The notes under the pieces: generated by a model
Seen by the model: only the letters and a program-made list of their open reading frames with translations
Database searches by the model: none
What the model was told of the DNA's origin: nothing
Translations under genes and position numbers: made by a program
In this document: piece by piece, positions 43,389-56,500 of the stretch
Layout of the letters: the number at the start of each line of letters is the position of its first letter
Numbering within the stretch: the stretch's first letter is position 1
Assembly (NCBI RefSeq): GCF_900182935.1
Contig: NZ_FXUE01000003.1
Coordinates: 329,685 to 393,684 of the forward strand
Direction of reading: 5' to 3'
DNA from: Fibrobacter sp. UWB10
GTDB taxonomy: Bacteria; Fibrobacterota; Fibrobacteria; Fibrobacterales; Fibrobacteraceae
DNA: 64,000 bases

Positions 43389-44504
43389 ATGAACAAGTTC
43401 AAGACACTACTTTTCTTAGCCGTGTTTAGCGGAATTGCCCTTTGGGGATGTGACGATTCGTCGTCTGCCTCTAGCAACGGACCGGATGAAAACGCAGCGG
43501 TTGATTCTTCATCTTCAATCTGTAAAGATTGTGAAGATGAATCAAGTAGTTCTTCTAAAAAGATTGAATCCTCTGATGAAAAGGATGCTATGGTATCAAG
43601 TGATGCCAAATCAAATAGTTCGTCTTCGTCTAGTAAAAAAAACGATACTAGTTCGTCATCCCAGAGAGACGATTCTTTGTCAAGTAGTAGTTCTTATGTT
43701 CATATCCGTTGTAATGAAAATGAAAGAGATACTGTTGTTAAAGATTGGGGTGTAAAATATTATCGCTGTGAAAACAACGATTGGGTTTTAGATACAACAA
43801 TCTACATCGAAAAACCCAAAGAATACCCTGTGATGGATAGTTTGTTTGCTACAGAATACGAACCTGTTTATAGTGAATTCGAAGATCCGCGAGACCATCA
43901 GGTGTATAAGACGACGATTCTCCACTTGCGCGGTGATGACGGAAGACTTGTTGACGATGTTTTAATTGAGGTGTTCGCCCAGAACTTGAATTACGGTGAG
44001 ATGATTGATACTAGTATAAAAATACACGATGACACTAAGGTGGAAAAGTATTGTGACTTGAATGACGAATGGTTCTGCAACAACGGCTGGGGCGGCCGTT
44101 ACACCTGGAGCGAAGCAATGGCCTTGTCTGCCAAGTACGACTCAGTGCTTTGGAAGGATACCGTAGGTGGAGACACTAGGATACATCAGGGTTTGTGTCC
44201 GGAGGGTTGGCATATAATGAATGCCTATGAATGGAAAAACTTCACTTCATCTGCAGGGGAAGATTTGGCTTCAAAGGTGAATTGGACTTTGAATAAGCAA
44301 TATGTGAATTCAACAGGTATGTCGGTGTTGTACCAGATGAAATCTTACAGAGAAAACTGGGGCTTGGCAACCTTTCATTATCCAGTCGAAAGAGATTCGT
44401 CATGGATTTTTGTTGAAGATTTAAGCAAAAATTATGCGAAGCATAGCAGTACTGCTGTAAAGAACGGTAATTATTTTTATGTCCGTTGTGTAAGGGATTA
44501 TTGA
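43389..44504 (+). CDS. FISUMP-domain lipoprotein 2
   Basis: 371 residues. The lipobox is LWGC (Cys21), then a Ser/Asp-rich spacer to about residue 105, then a FISUMP-type domain. Corresponding blocks are VFAQNLNYGEM, GGRYTWSEAMAL, LCPEGWHIMNAYEWKNF and VRCVRDY at the end. It is a paralogue of the lipoprotein at 15249 and is likewise placed just before a giant gene (56 nt gap, no terminator). It should sit on the outer membrane or the cell surface and may help tether or display the giant protein. AGGAG lies upstream of the start. Confidence 0.9.
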   Translation: MNKFKTLLFLAVFSGIALWGCDDSSSASSNGPDENAAVDSSSSICKDCEDESSSSSKKIESSDEKDAMVSSDAKSNSSSSSSKKNDTSSSSQRDDSLSSSSSYVHIRCNENERDTVVKDWGVKYYRCENNDWVLDTTIYIEKPKEYPVMDSLFATEYEPVYSEFEDPRDHQVYKTTILHLRGDDGRLVDDVLIEVFAQNLNYGEMIDTSIKIHDDTKVEKYCDLNDEWFCNNGWGGRYTWSEAMALSAKYDSVLWKDTVGGDTRIHQGLCPEGWHIMNAYEWKNFTSSAGEDLASKVNWTLNKQYVNSTGMSVLYQMKSYRENWGLATFHYPVERDSSWIFVEDLSKNYAKHSSTAVKNGNYFYVRCVRDY

Positions 44505-44560
44505 TAAGTATTTTTACTTTTTACAGAAAATTGTTATCCATGAAGACCTAAGGGGTTTGT

Positions 44561-47500
44561 ATGTCCAAGATGAATAAAGAGTCTAAAAAGAACGTTTGCA
44601 ACAGTTATAGGGCGGAAGCTCTTGAACCTCGTTTGATGATGGATGCTACGGCAGATGACTGGAATCAGGAAGCACTCCAGTTGGATGTAAATGCCGCAAG
44701 TATATTTGTTTCGAGTTCAGACTATCAAAAATGGGCAAATACGAACATCCGCACCCTGTTTGTAGAGGATTCTTCTAAGAGAGAAGTTAGAGTTGCCAAA
44801 GCCGCTGACTTGATTGACGAAAATCAAGCTGCAAGCCTGTTGTCTTTAAATGCAAGCGATATTGCAAGTTTGAAGCAGGTTATGAGCTCTGCTTCCCAAA
44901 TTGCTAAAAGTAGCTATAGACAAAGCTTGCTGAATACGGCTCCTTTTAATGGTATAAATGACCCGAATACAAGTGCCGAGGAAAAGCAGAGTCTAATAAA
45001 TAGCCTTGATTCTGCTGTAAATCAGCATAAATTTAGTGCCGCTGAAATGGCTGTGTATTTGAATGCTTTGGCAAGTAGTTCTGGTTATGTTTTTGGTGTT
45101 GATACTGAATCTGATAGCCTTGTAGTCAGTATCGTAAAACATGAGATGGCTACGAACCCAGATATTGCTGCGAATGTGACTGGATTTGCAAATGTGGCAA
45201 CAAACTTGCAGGGTGTAAATGTAGACGGGGGCCACAATGTTGACCGAAATGCCTCGTTCTCCGTAAAACTTGATGGAGCATCTAATCCAGAATACATTAA
45301 TCAGACTGTTTCTGTTGCCGCTCATTTTAGACAATATACGCAGCAAGATGTTGATGACGAATCTGATTCTGAAAGAAAGGCCGAACTTGAAGCATTTCTT
45401 CAGGCAAATGGGAGTGTTCTCGAATACAAATCGATTGCCGATGTCGACGAGAGCGTGCCGGATTACTCTGTTGGATTGGGACTTTCTGCTGCTGGGGTAA
45501 ATGAAATTTTCAAGGCAGACTTAGACTTCGATGTGGTTGAGTCGTCCCGTATTTCCGGGCTAGTTAGTTCGACTGGTGTGAAACTGGTTTGTGATGAAAA
45601 TACTCACGTATGGTCCTGGGTGGGGGCTGCCGATGTCGAAAGTATTGAGCAGGCCACAATGGGGCTCATCTTGCATAAACTTTCTGACCTCTCTGCGTGG
45701 CTGAACCGAAATTCGTCTGTTACGCCAGATAATCCCGTACCGTTGCTGTATGATTCCTTTGCGGGGGTTCTTAGCCAAAATGCTACTGAGTATGCAAAAC
45801 TGCCGACGCTTCTGAATAACCTTTTGAACAAGCCTCCTAAGTCGTTGCAAGAATTGCATGAAATAATGAAAAGTTATGTGGCGACCCCGATAGAATTGAA
45901 CGGCGATGAACTCTTGCTTTCGTTCAAATTGAGTGTGCCACCGGGAGTTCCGCAAAATGTATCCATCGCTGTTGATGAGTTAAGTAGGCTTGGATTTACA
46001 GTAACAAGAAATGAGTCTCTTGCTTTGCTGACTAGTGCAATTCTGGAGTTTACTTTATCCATCGACTTGACCGCGCAAATGAGGGCGGATGGGACGACCT
46101 TCTTGAAAGATGTCGTAGCCGAAGAAAATATTCTTGATTTCTTTGGAAGGCAATCTGTTGCTGTTGACAACCGGTTTGACTTAAAGACCGATGGTGCGCT
46201 AGCATATTCTGATGCTCGTACTGGAATTAGCTTGTATGAAAATGTGTCGGCGACCGAAGGGTATATTGGCGGTTTTAGTCTTGCAATGCCCGCTAGTATT
46301 AATAAAGAATTTAAACTGGAATGGGATGCTTCGAGTGAGTCTTTTTATGCGAAAACCCAAGAGGAGTTGGTTTCTGCCATTCAGGCAACATTTATAGAAA
46401 ATGGTGTGAACATTCATGTCTATAATGTTGGTGGCAAAATCTTCCTTGTAAAAAAAGGTGAATGTGATATAACAAGTGTCAAATTGGATTCTTCGGCCTT
46501 TACTTCGTGCTATGTGAAAGTTGTCGAAAATACACCTATTGATGTTAAGGGTGGAGACATTGTCCTCACTTTTGACGGCAATGTAGAAACGATAACAATT
46601 GGAACTTCCGATAATCTTGACCGTGAAACATTTGTTAGCCAAATAAATGAGAATTTGGCTGGAATTGATAACGGTATATTTAGTGCTTCGTTCAAAGACG
46701 GCTTGTTTGCGATTGAGCGCAAAGATAATATGTCGTTTGATGTGTCGGGGACATTCTTTAGCAACAACAACCTTTTTATTTCTGGAGTAACCTCAAAAAT
46801 AAGTTCAGCCTTTTGCCTGAAAATTACCATTGAAAATACCTCTACCCCAGCTGAAGAATATTTTGTTGATTTGGCGTTGTGGTATAACGGTTTGCCCAAA
46901 ACAGAACAGGCTAGCCTTTGTTTAAACGCGATTATTGCAAAAATATGTGAAATTTGCCAAAATAAGATAGTGTTTGATGGAACACGCCTTGTTGGCGCTG
47001 ATGGCTGCAATCTTGTTTCCGTGGAAGTGGTTGGGGGAACACTTGGTTCAGTTCTTGGTTTGGTGGGCAGGGCGGACGACGGAGCCCGTTTCGAACTGGA
47101 TGCTTTGCTTTTGAGTGCCCTTGATGCCGCCAAGTATAAAAAATTTGACCTTGTGTTGGAAAATAGACTCACAGGTGATGTGGATATTGATGCCCGCGTG
47201 GGAATGCTTGGAGAGCATTTCTCTGCAAACGGCGTGAATATGGGGCATCAGCTGGAATTGAAGTATGACGATACAAAGGGACTTGCGCAACTGCCTGATA
47301 CCGATGTAATTGCAATACATCAGAGTATAGCGACGCTTGCTACCGATTTTGAAAATGCATATAACACGCTGACAACTTGCTTGGACAAGGTCTTTGACGG
47401 AACGGCCTTGACTACAACCAATATAAGTAGTTATGTTGATTTGCTATCGTCAATCGATGGCTTTGTTAATGCCACAAGGGGTCTGGGTAACCGAATTGAA

Positions 47501-50500
47501 AATGTATGGAATTATGTCAATCAACAATACGGGAGTATTGTAGCGGGGTATGAAAACCAGAAAAAAGGAGTGCTAGATGATGTTAGTGACATTCTAGGAG
47601 AAATACCTTGTGGATATAGTTCTGTTTTTTTGGAGTTTACGAATAATCCTGCTGCTGCGTTGGAAAAAATTGTTGTGATGCTGCAAAATTTGGATGAATG
47701 TAGGGATGTCTTAGAACACATTTTCACTTCATCAGTTTCAACATTTGTCCAATCAATAAAGACTCTTTTCTCCGATATTTCTTCTTCAATTGAGACATTT
47801 CTTGGTGTTAGTAACTGGAGGGTTACTAAGACGCCTTTATTGGGAACGACAAATTCCATCACAATTAATTCTGATGGAACAGATAAATTTAATCTAGGTA
47901 GTTTTGGACTAGTAAACAATGTTGTTGCCGTCAATGATACGATACAGAATTTGAACGGTGATTTATCCGTTGCAACAGCCCTGAATTGGGATGTTACAAA
48001 TGTTTCTGAGGAAGCGCTAAAAACGTGGAACGGAGTTGAACTTGGCAGTGCAATGAAAACGGCTGCTTCTGTTTTTGCGAAAAATTTACTGGGGTATAAT
48101 ACGGAAGGAAATCCCGTTGTTGGAAACTCCCTTTTTGATAAATCGGATATTCTCACTGCAGAAATTCCCTTTATAGGAAAGTCGATTGCTGATTTGTGCG
48201 GCTTCAGTGCCAAACTAGATGAATTCCGTCGTGTGCTAGCAAGTGTCAATGGACTCACTGTCCAGGATTTTGCGACCCAGTTGCTGGACAGAATTGGCAT
48301 GTCTGTTTCGAACCTGAAGGTATTGCAGGTTGCGGAAGGTGAGGAACAAAAACACCGCATCCAGATGGATTTTGTCTGGAAGTACGAAGTCAAGAATGGA
48401 AAGTTTGTCCTAAATGACATCGGCTCGAATGAAGTTCATATTGGGGGAGCCTTGGATGTAAATCTCAATGTTTCTTTTGCTTTCCAGATTAGTATGGTGC
48501 TGGAATATGATCCGACTGTCGATGGAAAGGTAAAGGTGAATTTTATTCCCGTCGAAATAAATGGTACTGCACAGAAACTGATTGATGCTACTGCCAGCAT
48601 CGAAAAAAATCCGCTGGCAGGGGACCTGCATCTGTATATAGGCGACTTGCGGGCCCCGCTGGTAGAAATTGTTGAGGGAAGTAACATCTTCCTAAATTTT
48701 TCGTGTGGTGTGAATCTTAATGAAAATGAGAGTGTATTCGGTTTGTCAGTTGACAATGCGAATGTAAATGCCCAAGGAAAAATAAATCTAAGTGTACTGG
48801 GGCAAAAAGCCGGCTATATTGAAATTGGTTGTGGTGAAAACGGAACAGGTTCAGTTGATTTAAAAACAGATGCGGTCTCTAAACTTGTTCCGAGTGTAGG
48901 AATTTTATCTAACCCTGTCGGTAAAACCGGTTTGTGGGTGGATGCTACCCAGGTGAATATTGATTTCAATGTAACATCCCTTTTTGAACAGGTTCGGCTT
49001 GTGTCCGATGGCTTGTCACAAGTTCTTCGTCGTGCAATCAGCGGTATTAACAAGGAAGTTTTGCGTGATTCTGTGCGTAATATCCCTTTTATTGGGGACA
49101 GAATTGTAGGAATTGCGGATAGTCTTACAAAACTGGATGAGTCCTTTATAGAACCGTTTAGAAATTTTGTGAACAAGGCGCAAAATTTGAATGCCGAAAT
49201 GGTGGCTTTCAAACTTTACAACTTGTTGAAGGGTGCTAATATACTTGGGGAATTAGAAGATTGTTCCAACGATTCTGACACGGAATTGGAACAATACAAG
49301 TGGGCCGGCATGTTTTTCAATAAGTTCTATAATGGAATTCAGTATTATGAAAACACTGATGAGGCCTACTGGCGTATTAGAATTTGTGGAAACTATGATC
49401 TAGATCCTGATGCTGATTTTGATCTCGGCTTCCCAGGGCTCGGTTTGCGCTCTGAAGGAGGACTTAGGATTTCTCTTACATGGAGCCTTGATATCGGATT
49501 TGGAATTTCGAAGGATAAAGGCGCATTTTTGTTGCTTGACGACGGTAATGACTTTAAAGTTACGCTGAACGTGAATACGAAGAATGACTTTGAGGTTGAT
49601 GGAACGCTCGGGTTCATGAAAATGAAATTGCGCGATGAATCTGAAAATGGTTTAGAAGGTGGATTTGGAGTTGAACTGAATGTTGATTTGAATGAAGGCA
49701 AGAGAAAACAAGTCGACGTTCACAATGTTGGTTCGGGAATTTCCGTGAAAGCGGAAATAGATGCTGAACTTCAGAAGACATGGGAGCTTACACTTTCGGC
49801 AGGAAAAATGTTCCCTGAATTGGATGTGGACATTTACATTGACTGGTCTGCCAAGACGGGGGCTGCTTCGAATGGTTTGAATGAACTCTCGTTCAAGAAA
49901 GTGAAATTCAAGGGCGGGTCATTCATCAACAAAACTCTTGCTCCGGTGCTGAAAAATATACAGAAGGTCATTGAACCTATTCAGCCTCTTATTAAATTCC
50001 TTCAATCTGAAATACCAGTGTTGAATAAGTTGCCTGCCGGTAAAGTGCATATAACCGTGCTGGACTTAATAAAAATGTATGGTTCCAAGAATGATATGGA
50101 TTTCGGATTTATCGATGACATTGTTAAACTGAATAATCTGGTGCAACAGTTCGGTAACGGAACAAATGAAGACCTTATTGTGGAATTGCCTGACTTTGTA
50201 CTGTGGAAAGAAAATTCCTATACGGGTACGGAACGTAGTGTTAGAGAAAATGCAAATAATGCTTCTCTAGATTTCCTTTCTGGTGCTAGCAAGAATATTG
50301 ATGCCTATGTTCAGCAGTTGCGTGAAACATTTACACTAGGCGGCAATTCAATTTCAATTAGAGGCTTGGAAGAATTTGCAAATGCATTGAACGGCTTTGA
50401 TTTGCCTAATTTTGACTCGACTACTGGGGCTATGTCTACATCGTCGCTATCGGTTAATGGCGGTAGGGGGTGGGCTTTCCCTATACTCGAAAATCCGTTG

Positions 50501-53500
50501 ACTGAAATTGGGGGGCTTCTTTTCGGGCGCGATGCCACGCTTGTCACTTACAATATGTCGCCCCTCAAGTTTGATTTCGACTGGAAAAATAGTTATCCGA
50601 TTGTTGGCCCTCTATGTGCTGATATCGGTTTTAATTTTGGTGTTTGTATCGACTTGACATTCGGTTACGATACTCATGGACTAAGCCGCTGGAAGGATAG
50701 CGGCTACAAGAACATGGGCCTATTACTTGACGGGTTCTACATTGCCGACTGGAACGAAAACGGCAAGGATACAGCCGAGGTGATATTCCATTCTGGTGTT
50801 GTGGCCGGGGCGAGCGTTGCCGGTCGCGCGGGTATCAATGTAGGATTGAACTTTGATGTAAATCTTGATTTCAATGACCCGAATAATGACGGCAAACTCC
50901 GTATGGGTGAACTTGCTGACATGTGGGAATTGAATCCAATTTACATATTCGATGCATCGGCGACTATTGATGCAGAGGCCTATGCCTACCTGGATTACTT
51001 TTTCGGTCGTAAAAAATGGACCTTGTGGAGCAGCGGAGCCTTCGAATTGTTCGATACAGCGTCTAAATCGGGAAAGTCCGATAATCCTGTCCTTGTTTCA
51101 GACAATGGCGATTACCTTGTTGTAAATGTAGGTGAGTATGCGTCTAACCGTGTCCACGAAAATCTTGCTGATGGTAATGACGATGTGACGATTACATTTA
51201 CCGGCGCAAGAAAGGGGACTGTTTCTTGGAATAACTCCGAGGCATATGATTTTGACTTGGACAAAGAACCGGATAAACCCTTGAAGGGAATCTGTGTTTA
51301 TGCCGGTCAGGGCAAGGATAATATAACGATTACATCGGGTGTTTTGGAGATTGAAGCTGATGTCATTGTTTATGGTGGGGATGGAGATGATGTTATCAAT
51401 GCTTCTAGTTTGAAGCTGGCAGAAGGCTTTAATGCTATGCTGGTGGGCGGTATAGGTATTGACCGCATAACCGGAGCTGTGGGTAGCGGAAATAATTTTA
51501 TTTTCGGCGAAACCGGCCGCTATGTAATGGACAAGAATAAGAAGAATGTACTTCTTGCAGAAACTCTTCCTGCTGACGGAGACGTTTCGGGAAATGTCTT
51601 GACTGGAGGCTCTGGTAAGAATTTTGTCTTTGGAGGCGAAGGAGCGGATATAATCTATGCCGGAACAGGCTTGAATTATTTGTTCGGTGACCGGGGGCGC
51701 ATTGAAATAAGCGCAGCGGATTTGCCTGTGGCAAGTCGCTACGACCTGTTCGACGAAGGTGAAGACGACCTGATATACGGAAGTGATGGTGATGACCATA
51801 TTTATGGTGGTGCCGGTAACGACTGGATTGAAGGTTTTGCTGGAAATGATGAAATTATTGCAGGTCAGGGCAATGATATCGTATTTGGAGGCAATGGCAT
51901 CGATACGATTCATGGTGGCGACGGAGATGACTTAATATTCGGTGATACTCCTTACAATTCTAATATGGTTATTGCGACCGATGAAGGTGGAATTCTGCCG
52001 TATGTCTACGTTTCCAAGGAATTCAAGAAAGGTTCGCATCCATTATTTGATCCGAATAATGAAATTGCATTGAGAACACCTGAGGAACATTACATAAGTA
52101 CGCTTTCCCAATATGGTGCAACTTTGAAATCTAGCTCAGGGATGCTGTCCAACAGCACTGATTTCATTTATGGTGAGAATGGCTCCGATGTAATTTTTGG
52201 TGATGATGGAAAAAATAATGTTGACTTGCTGGAAAACGAAGTGCTTTCTGGCGGTAACGATGTGATAGATGGCGGTGCCGATAATGATTTTATTGACGGT
52301 GATGCCGGTGATGACCGTATAATGGGTGGTTCTGGTGAAGATATCCTTTACGGTGGTCAGGGGAATGATACCCTTGAGGGTGGTGCCGGAAATGATATCG
52401 TGTTTGGTGATGACGGTTGGGCTGGGTATAATGCTGGGGCTTTAAGCGCCTCTGCAAATTGGTTCGGGACAGAAGGCCAAAATAATAAGCTTGTCTTTGG
52501 TGAAACAGTTAAATCTTTCCTAGACAATTTCAAAATAGATTTCAACGCCTTGGCAGAAACTGTTGGTGGAAATGATTCCATTATTGCTGGCAATGGTTCC
52601 GATATCGTTGACGGCCAAAGTGGTGATGACCTTTATGAAATTAATTTTATGGGAAGTTATAATAGGGCATATACCAATATCATTGAATCGGGTGTTGATA
52701 TCAACGATATTTTAACCGTAAATGGAACTTTAGAAGCCGATGATGTTCTTGTTCGTCGATCAGAACCGAATGAAATAAATGCTTCAACTAATGCCAAATT
52801 GGGTTTTGTTGCACTTTTGCCAGATGAGGAAGAACTATCGCCAACAGATAATCCGAAAGCAGAAAAAAGCCAAATTGAAAGAATCAATTTCTGGAATGTT
52901 CGCAATAATGGAGGCGTTGAGAAATTGAATCTTAATACGGGTGCTGGAAAAGACAATATAACGATAGATGGAACTCTAACTGCTATTGCTGTTGATGCCG
53001 GTGCAGGAAATGATACAATAAATGTCGGCCAACTTTTCCAAACAGGTCGTTTGCCGAATGAAGAAAATAATATTCAGCAACTAGATGGTTTCGCTACAAC
53101 GCTAACAACACAAGGGTATTTAAGTAATGGCGTTGAACATTCGACAAGTATTTATGGAGGCTCTGGAGATGATACCTTCAATATGTTGCATACTAGTGCC
53201 GCCATATCACTTTCTGGCGGTACGGGTGACGACACATTTAATGTTGCAACATTCCAAAAGGCCGATGCTGAAGGTAATCCTGATGGCATAGTGCAAAATG
53301 CTCCTGTTACACTTCTTGGCGGTGCCGGCAACGATACGATGAGTGTTGCCGGAACGGAAGCTGACGATACCTTTGTGATTTCAGAGGGCTCGATACAGTC
53401 TTCCGGTGTAAATCTACAGGCCGTGAGCATAGAAAATCAAAATGCTTATGGTGGTGCTGGAGATGATGAATTTTACGTACTAGACACTCTTGAAAACTCT

Positions 53501-56500
53501 GTTGTTTATCTAAACGGGAATGAAGGTAACGATAGTTTCTATAATGGCGGTTCGCAGAGTGATTTGCCTTATATTATGGTTGATAACATTGACTATAAGG
53601 GACATAGTGGGATAATTTCTCATACGGTTGAATCAAATACGGACAAATATCGTCAGAAAAAAACAGATTCGATAGCTGTAAATATCCGGGACAACGACAT
53701 TTATGCTGCTGAAACTCGGACTGTTGTTGATATTCTCTTTACAGATGAACAAGGCAATTTAGTTTCTGAACCCCATGCCGTTATCAGGGAGGGGAATGGT
53801 GTAACGACTGTTTATGGAATTAAACTCTCTCGCGCCCCAGCGCAAGGAGAAGAAATTGCCATTACAGTCTATGCGCCAGAGATGCCTAATGACAGTTTTG
53901 CAAAGGCCGAACGTGGTGTCTTCTTAGTTGATGCTGACGGTGCTCTAGCAAGTTCGGTAACACTAAGATTTAATTCAACAAATTACAATTGTGCTCAGTT
54001 TGTCAGATTGATTGCTTTGTCTGATAATATTCGCGAAGGAGACGATCATATTGCTTTGTTGCATGGTGTTGCTTGTGAACCGACAACAAAAGTGAATCCG
54101 TGCCGAAACGTTATTCTATTCCTGGAAGATGATCGTAAAACAGAACGTTTTGATGAATCAGGAAACTCGATTGATTTAAATAGAAATGCATTTACAGAAA
54201 CTCTAACAAGAACTATCTCTCAGGATGAAGCGGATAATAAATCTTTTACTATAGGCCTACATTCGTCTGCTGTAGTTGAAGATTTTTATGTCTGGTATGA
54301 AGGGATGCCCGATGATATTGAATTTGAATATCATATGGCGCAAAATGCTTTGACAGTAAGATGGGTTAACAATGCTATTCCCGCAGGGACAACATTGTTT
54401 GTCAATTACACCGCTTTGTCGATGCAGTTAGACAACACAAGCTATGTTAATCTTAAGTATGAAACTGATAACTTGGGTTATTTAGTTTTGGGTACTGATT
54501 ACTCAACGACTACATTAAATCCTTATACAAATGATTCGGTAGATGGATTCTCTTATAGCCTTAACGACGGCAATTCTGAATTGACTTTGAATGCGTGGGA
54601 TTCTAGTAAACCCGGCTTTGTTCTTTGCTGGATAAAGGAATGCTTGGATTATAACGAAGAGACCAATTCTTTAGAACTCAAGTCTAATATTTATGGTGTA
54701 TCTGAGTTGCAAATACAGTTGTCAGACCACGTAACATCATATGATTTGACTTATGAAGAATCTTATAACCATAGCCATTATTTTAAGCAAATAGACAATA
54801 CTATTAAAATATTCGATGAAAACAATCTTGACGTTACATCTCAATTCGATGGTGCAACATTGTTGTATCGTGCAGCTTATTGGGTTGGTGGAACAGATGG
54901 AAAAATCACTCCCGAAAATGCAGTGTTTTTTGTAGATGAGAATCGTTCGGTTGATTTCCTTGTGGGTGAAGACCATGTTATTTCTAGTAATCGAGTGGCT
55001 GATGGAAATGGAGGCTATTCGGAAGAAGGCTATTTTTATAGAATTGAAGGAAGTCAGGTTATAATCTGTTCTAATAAAACAGGTTTGCCTGTAACGGTGT
55101 CTGGTTGCTTGAGTGTTGCTCAAAGAAAGCAAATAAATGTTACAGATGAAAAATACGCTTGGGAATCTTTGAGTGCGGCTAATTTTAGCGAACTTGGTTC
55201 CAAGGAGAATCCTGATTCTACATGTGGAAAAGTCGTTATTTCGCAAACGAATGGCTCTACAGATGTTGAAGAAGGCGACGGTGTTGACACTTATGCCATT
55301 AGCCTAGATGGTGAAGACCTTGTAGGCACTGAAACTGTCAAAGTTACCATTAATACAGTTTTGACACCATATTATAGGGAGGGAGATAAACAATCTCCTG
55401 AAAATCTAAGGTATACTAAACAAATAGAAATACGACGCATTGTGTATATTGAAGAAAATGCTGAATCAGAAATTTTCTCGATTACAAATGCAACAACAGG
55501 AAATACGGCTTTTGATGAAATTTATGTTGAGTTCACAAAAGACCGTTGTAAAGGGTATTTTCTTGTGACTGTTGGGGCAATCGATGATGATGTTGCCGAA
55601 AGCGACAATCCAACGTTGGTGCCTATTGGTGAAAGAACTATAGAAAATATTTTGGGAGAAGTGTTAGAAGATGGCGCCGGGTATAAACCGGAATCAATCG
55701 GTGAATCTGTATCTATGCTGCGGTATGTTATTCCTTCGAATGAACATCCTGATGATGCTGCGGAGAATGATGTTAAGACGATTGAGGGGGATTCTTCTAC
55801 TAGTGAAGAGGACTCTTTCGACGAAACACGAAGTGTTGACCGAATTTTTGTGAACAATATGGATAATCCTTACGATGCCCAAAGTTCAACAAAAGCCTTG
55901 ATTGATTCTAAAACTGATTCTGCGTCTGTAAGCAATCCGAAGGTAATTTTGTCAGAAGATGCTTTGCTTGCGTCCGATTCAGAATCGATTCATTTTGAAC
56001 ATACTGATCAAAAGCATATAAACACGTCCGAGGATGTAAAGAAGAATATTGCTTTTGGCAATATGGAATATGGAGAAATTAACCTGGGTACGGGCGCGGA
56101 CACGGTGGATATCTACAAGTCCATCTACCGCGAGGACGGATTCCAGACCTTTACTGTGATGAACAGCGGCGAAGGTGGCGACACGATTAATGTCCACAGT
56201 TACCAGAATGGTGAAGATGACCAATTGGTGATCAACGCTGGCGAGGGCAACGACACCGTGGATGCTTCCGGCGAGGACGTAACCAAGGAAGGCCTTATCG
56301 TGTTCGGTGGCCTTGGTGATGACACCATTGACATAGGCAGCGACAGTTCCCTTGTCTTCGGCGACCGTGGCCAGGTGCTGTATCATGACGAGAATGGCAA
56401 TGTGGTGACGCGCCTTGGCGACGACGGCTCGGGAGTGACGGTAAAGGGTGAAGGAAATACCTATACGCCGAGCGAAAACGGTTCCGACTATGCTACAGGC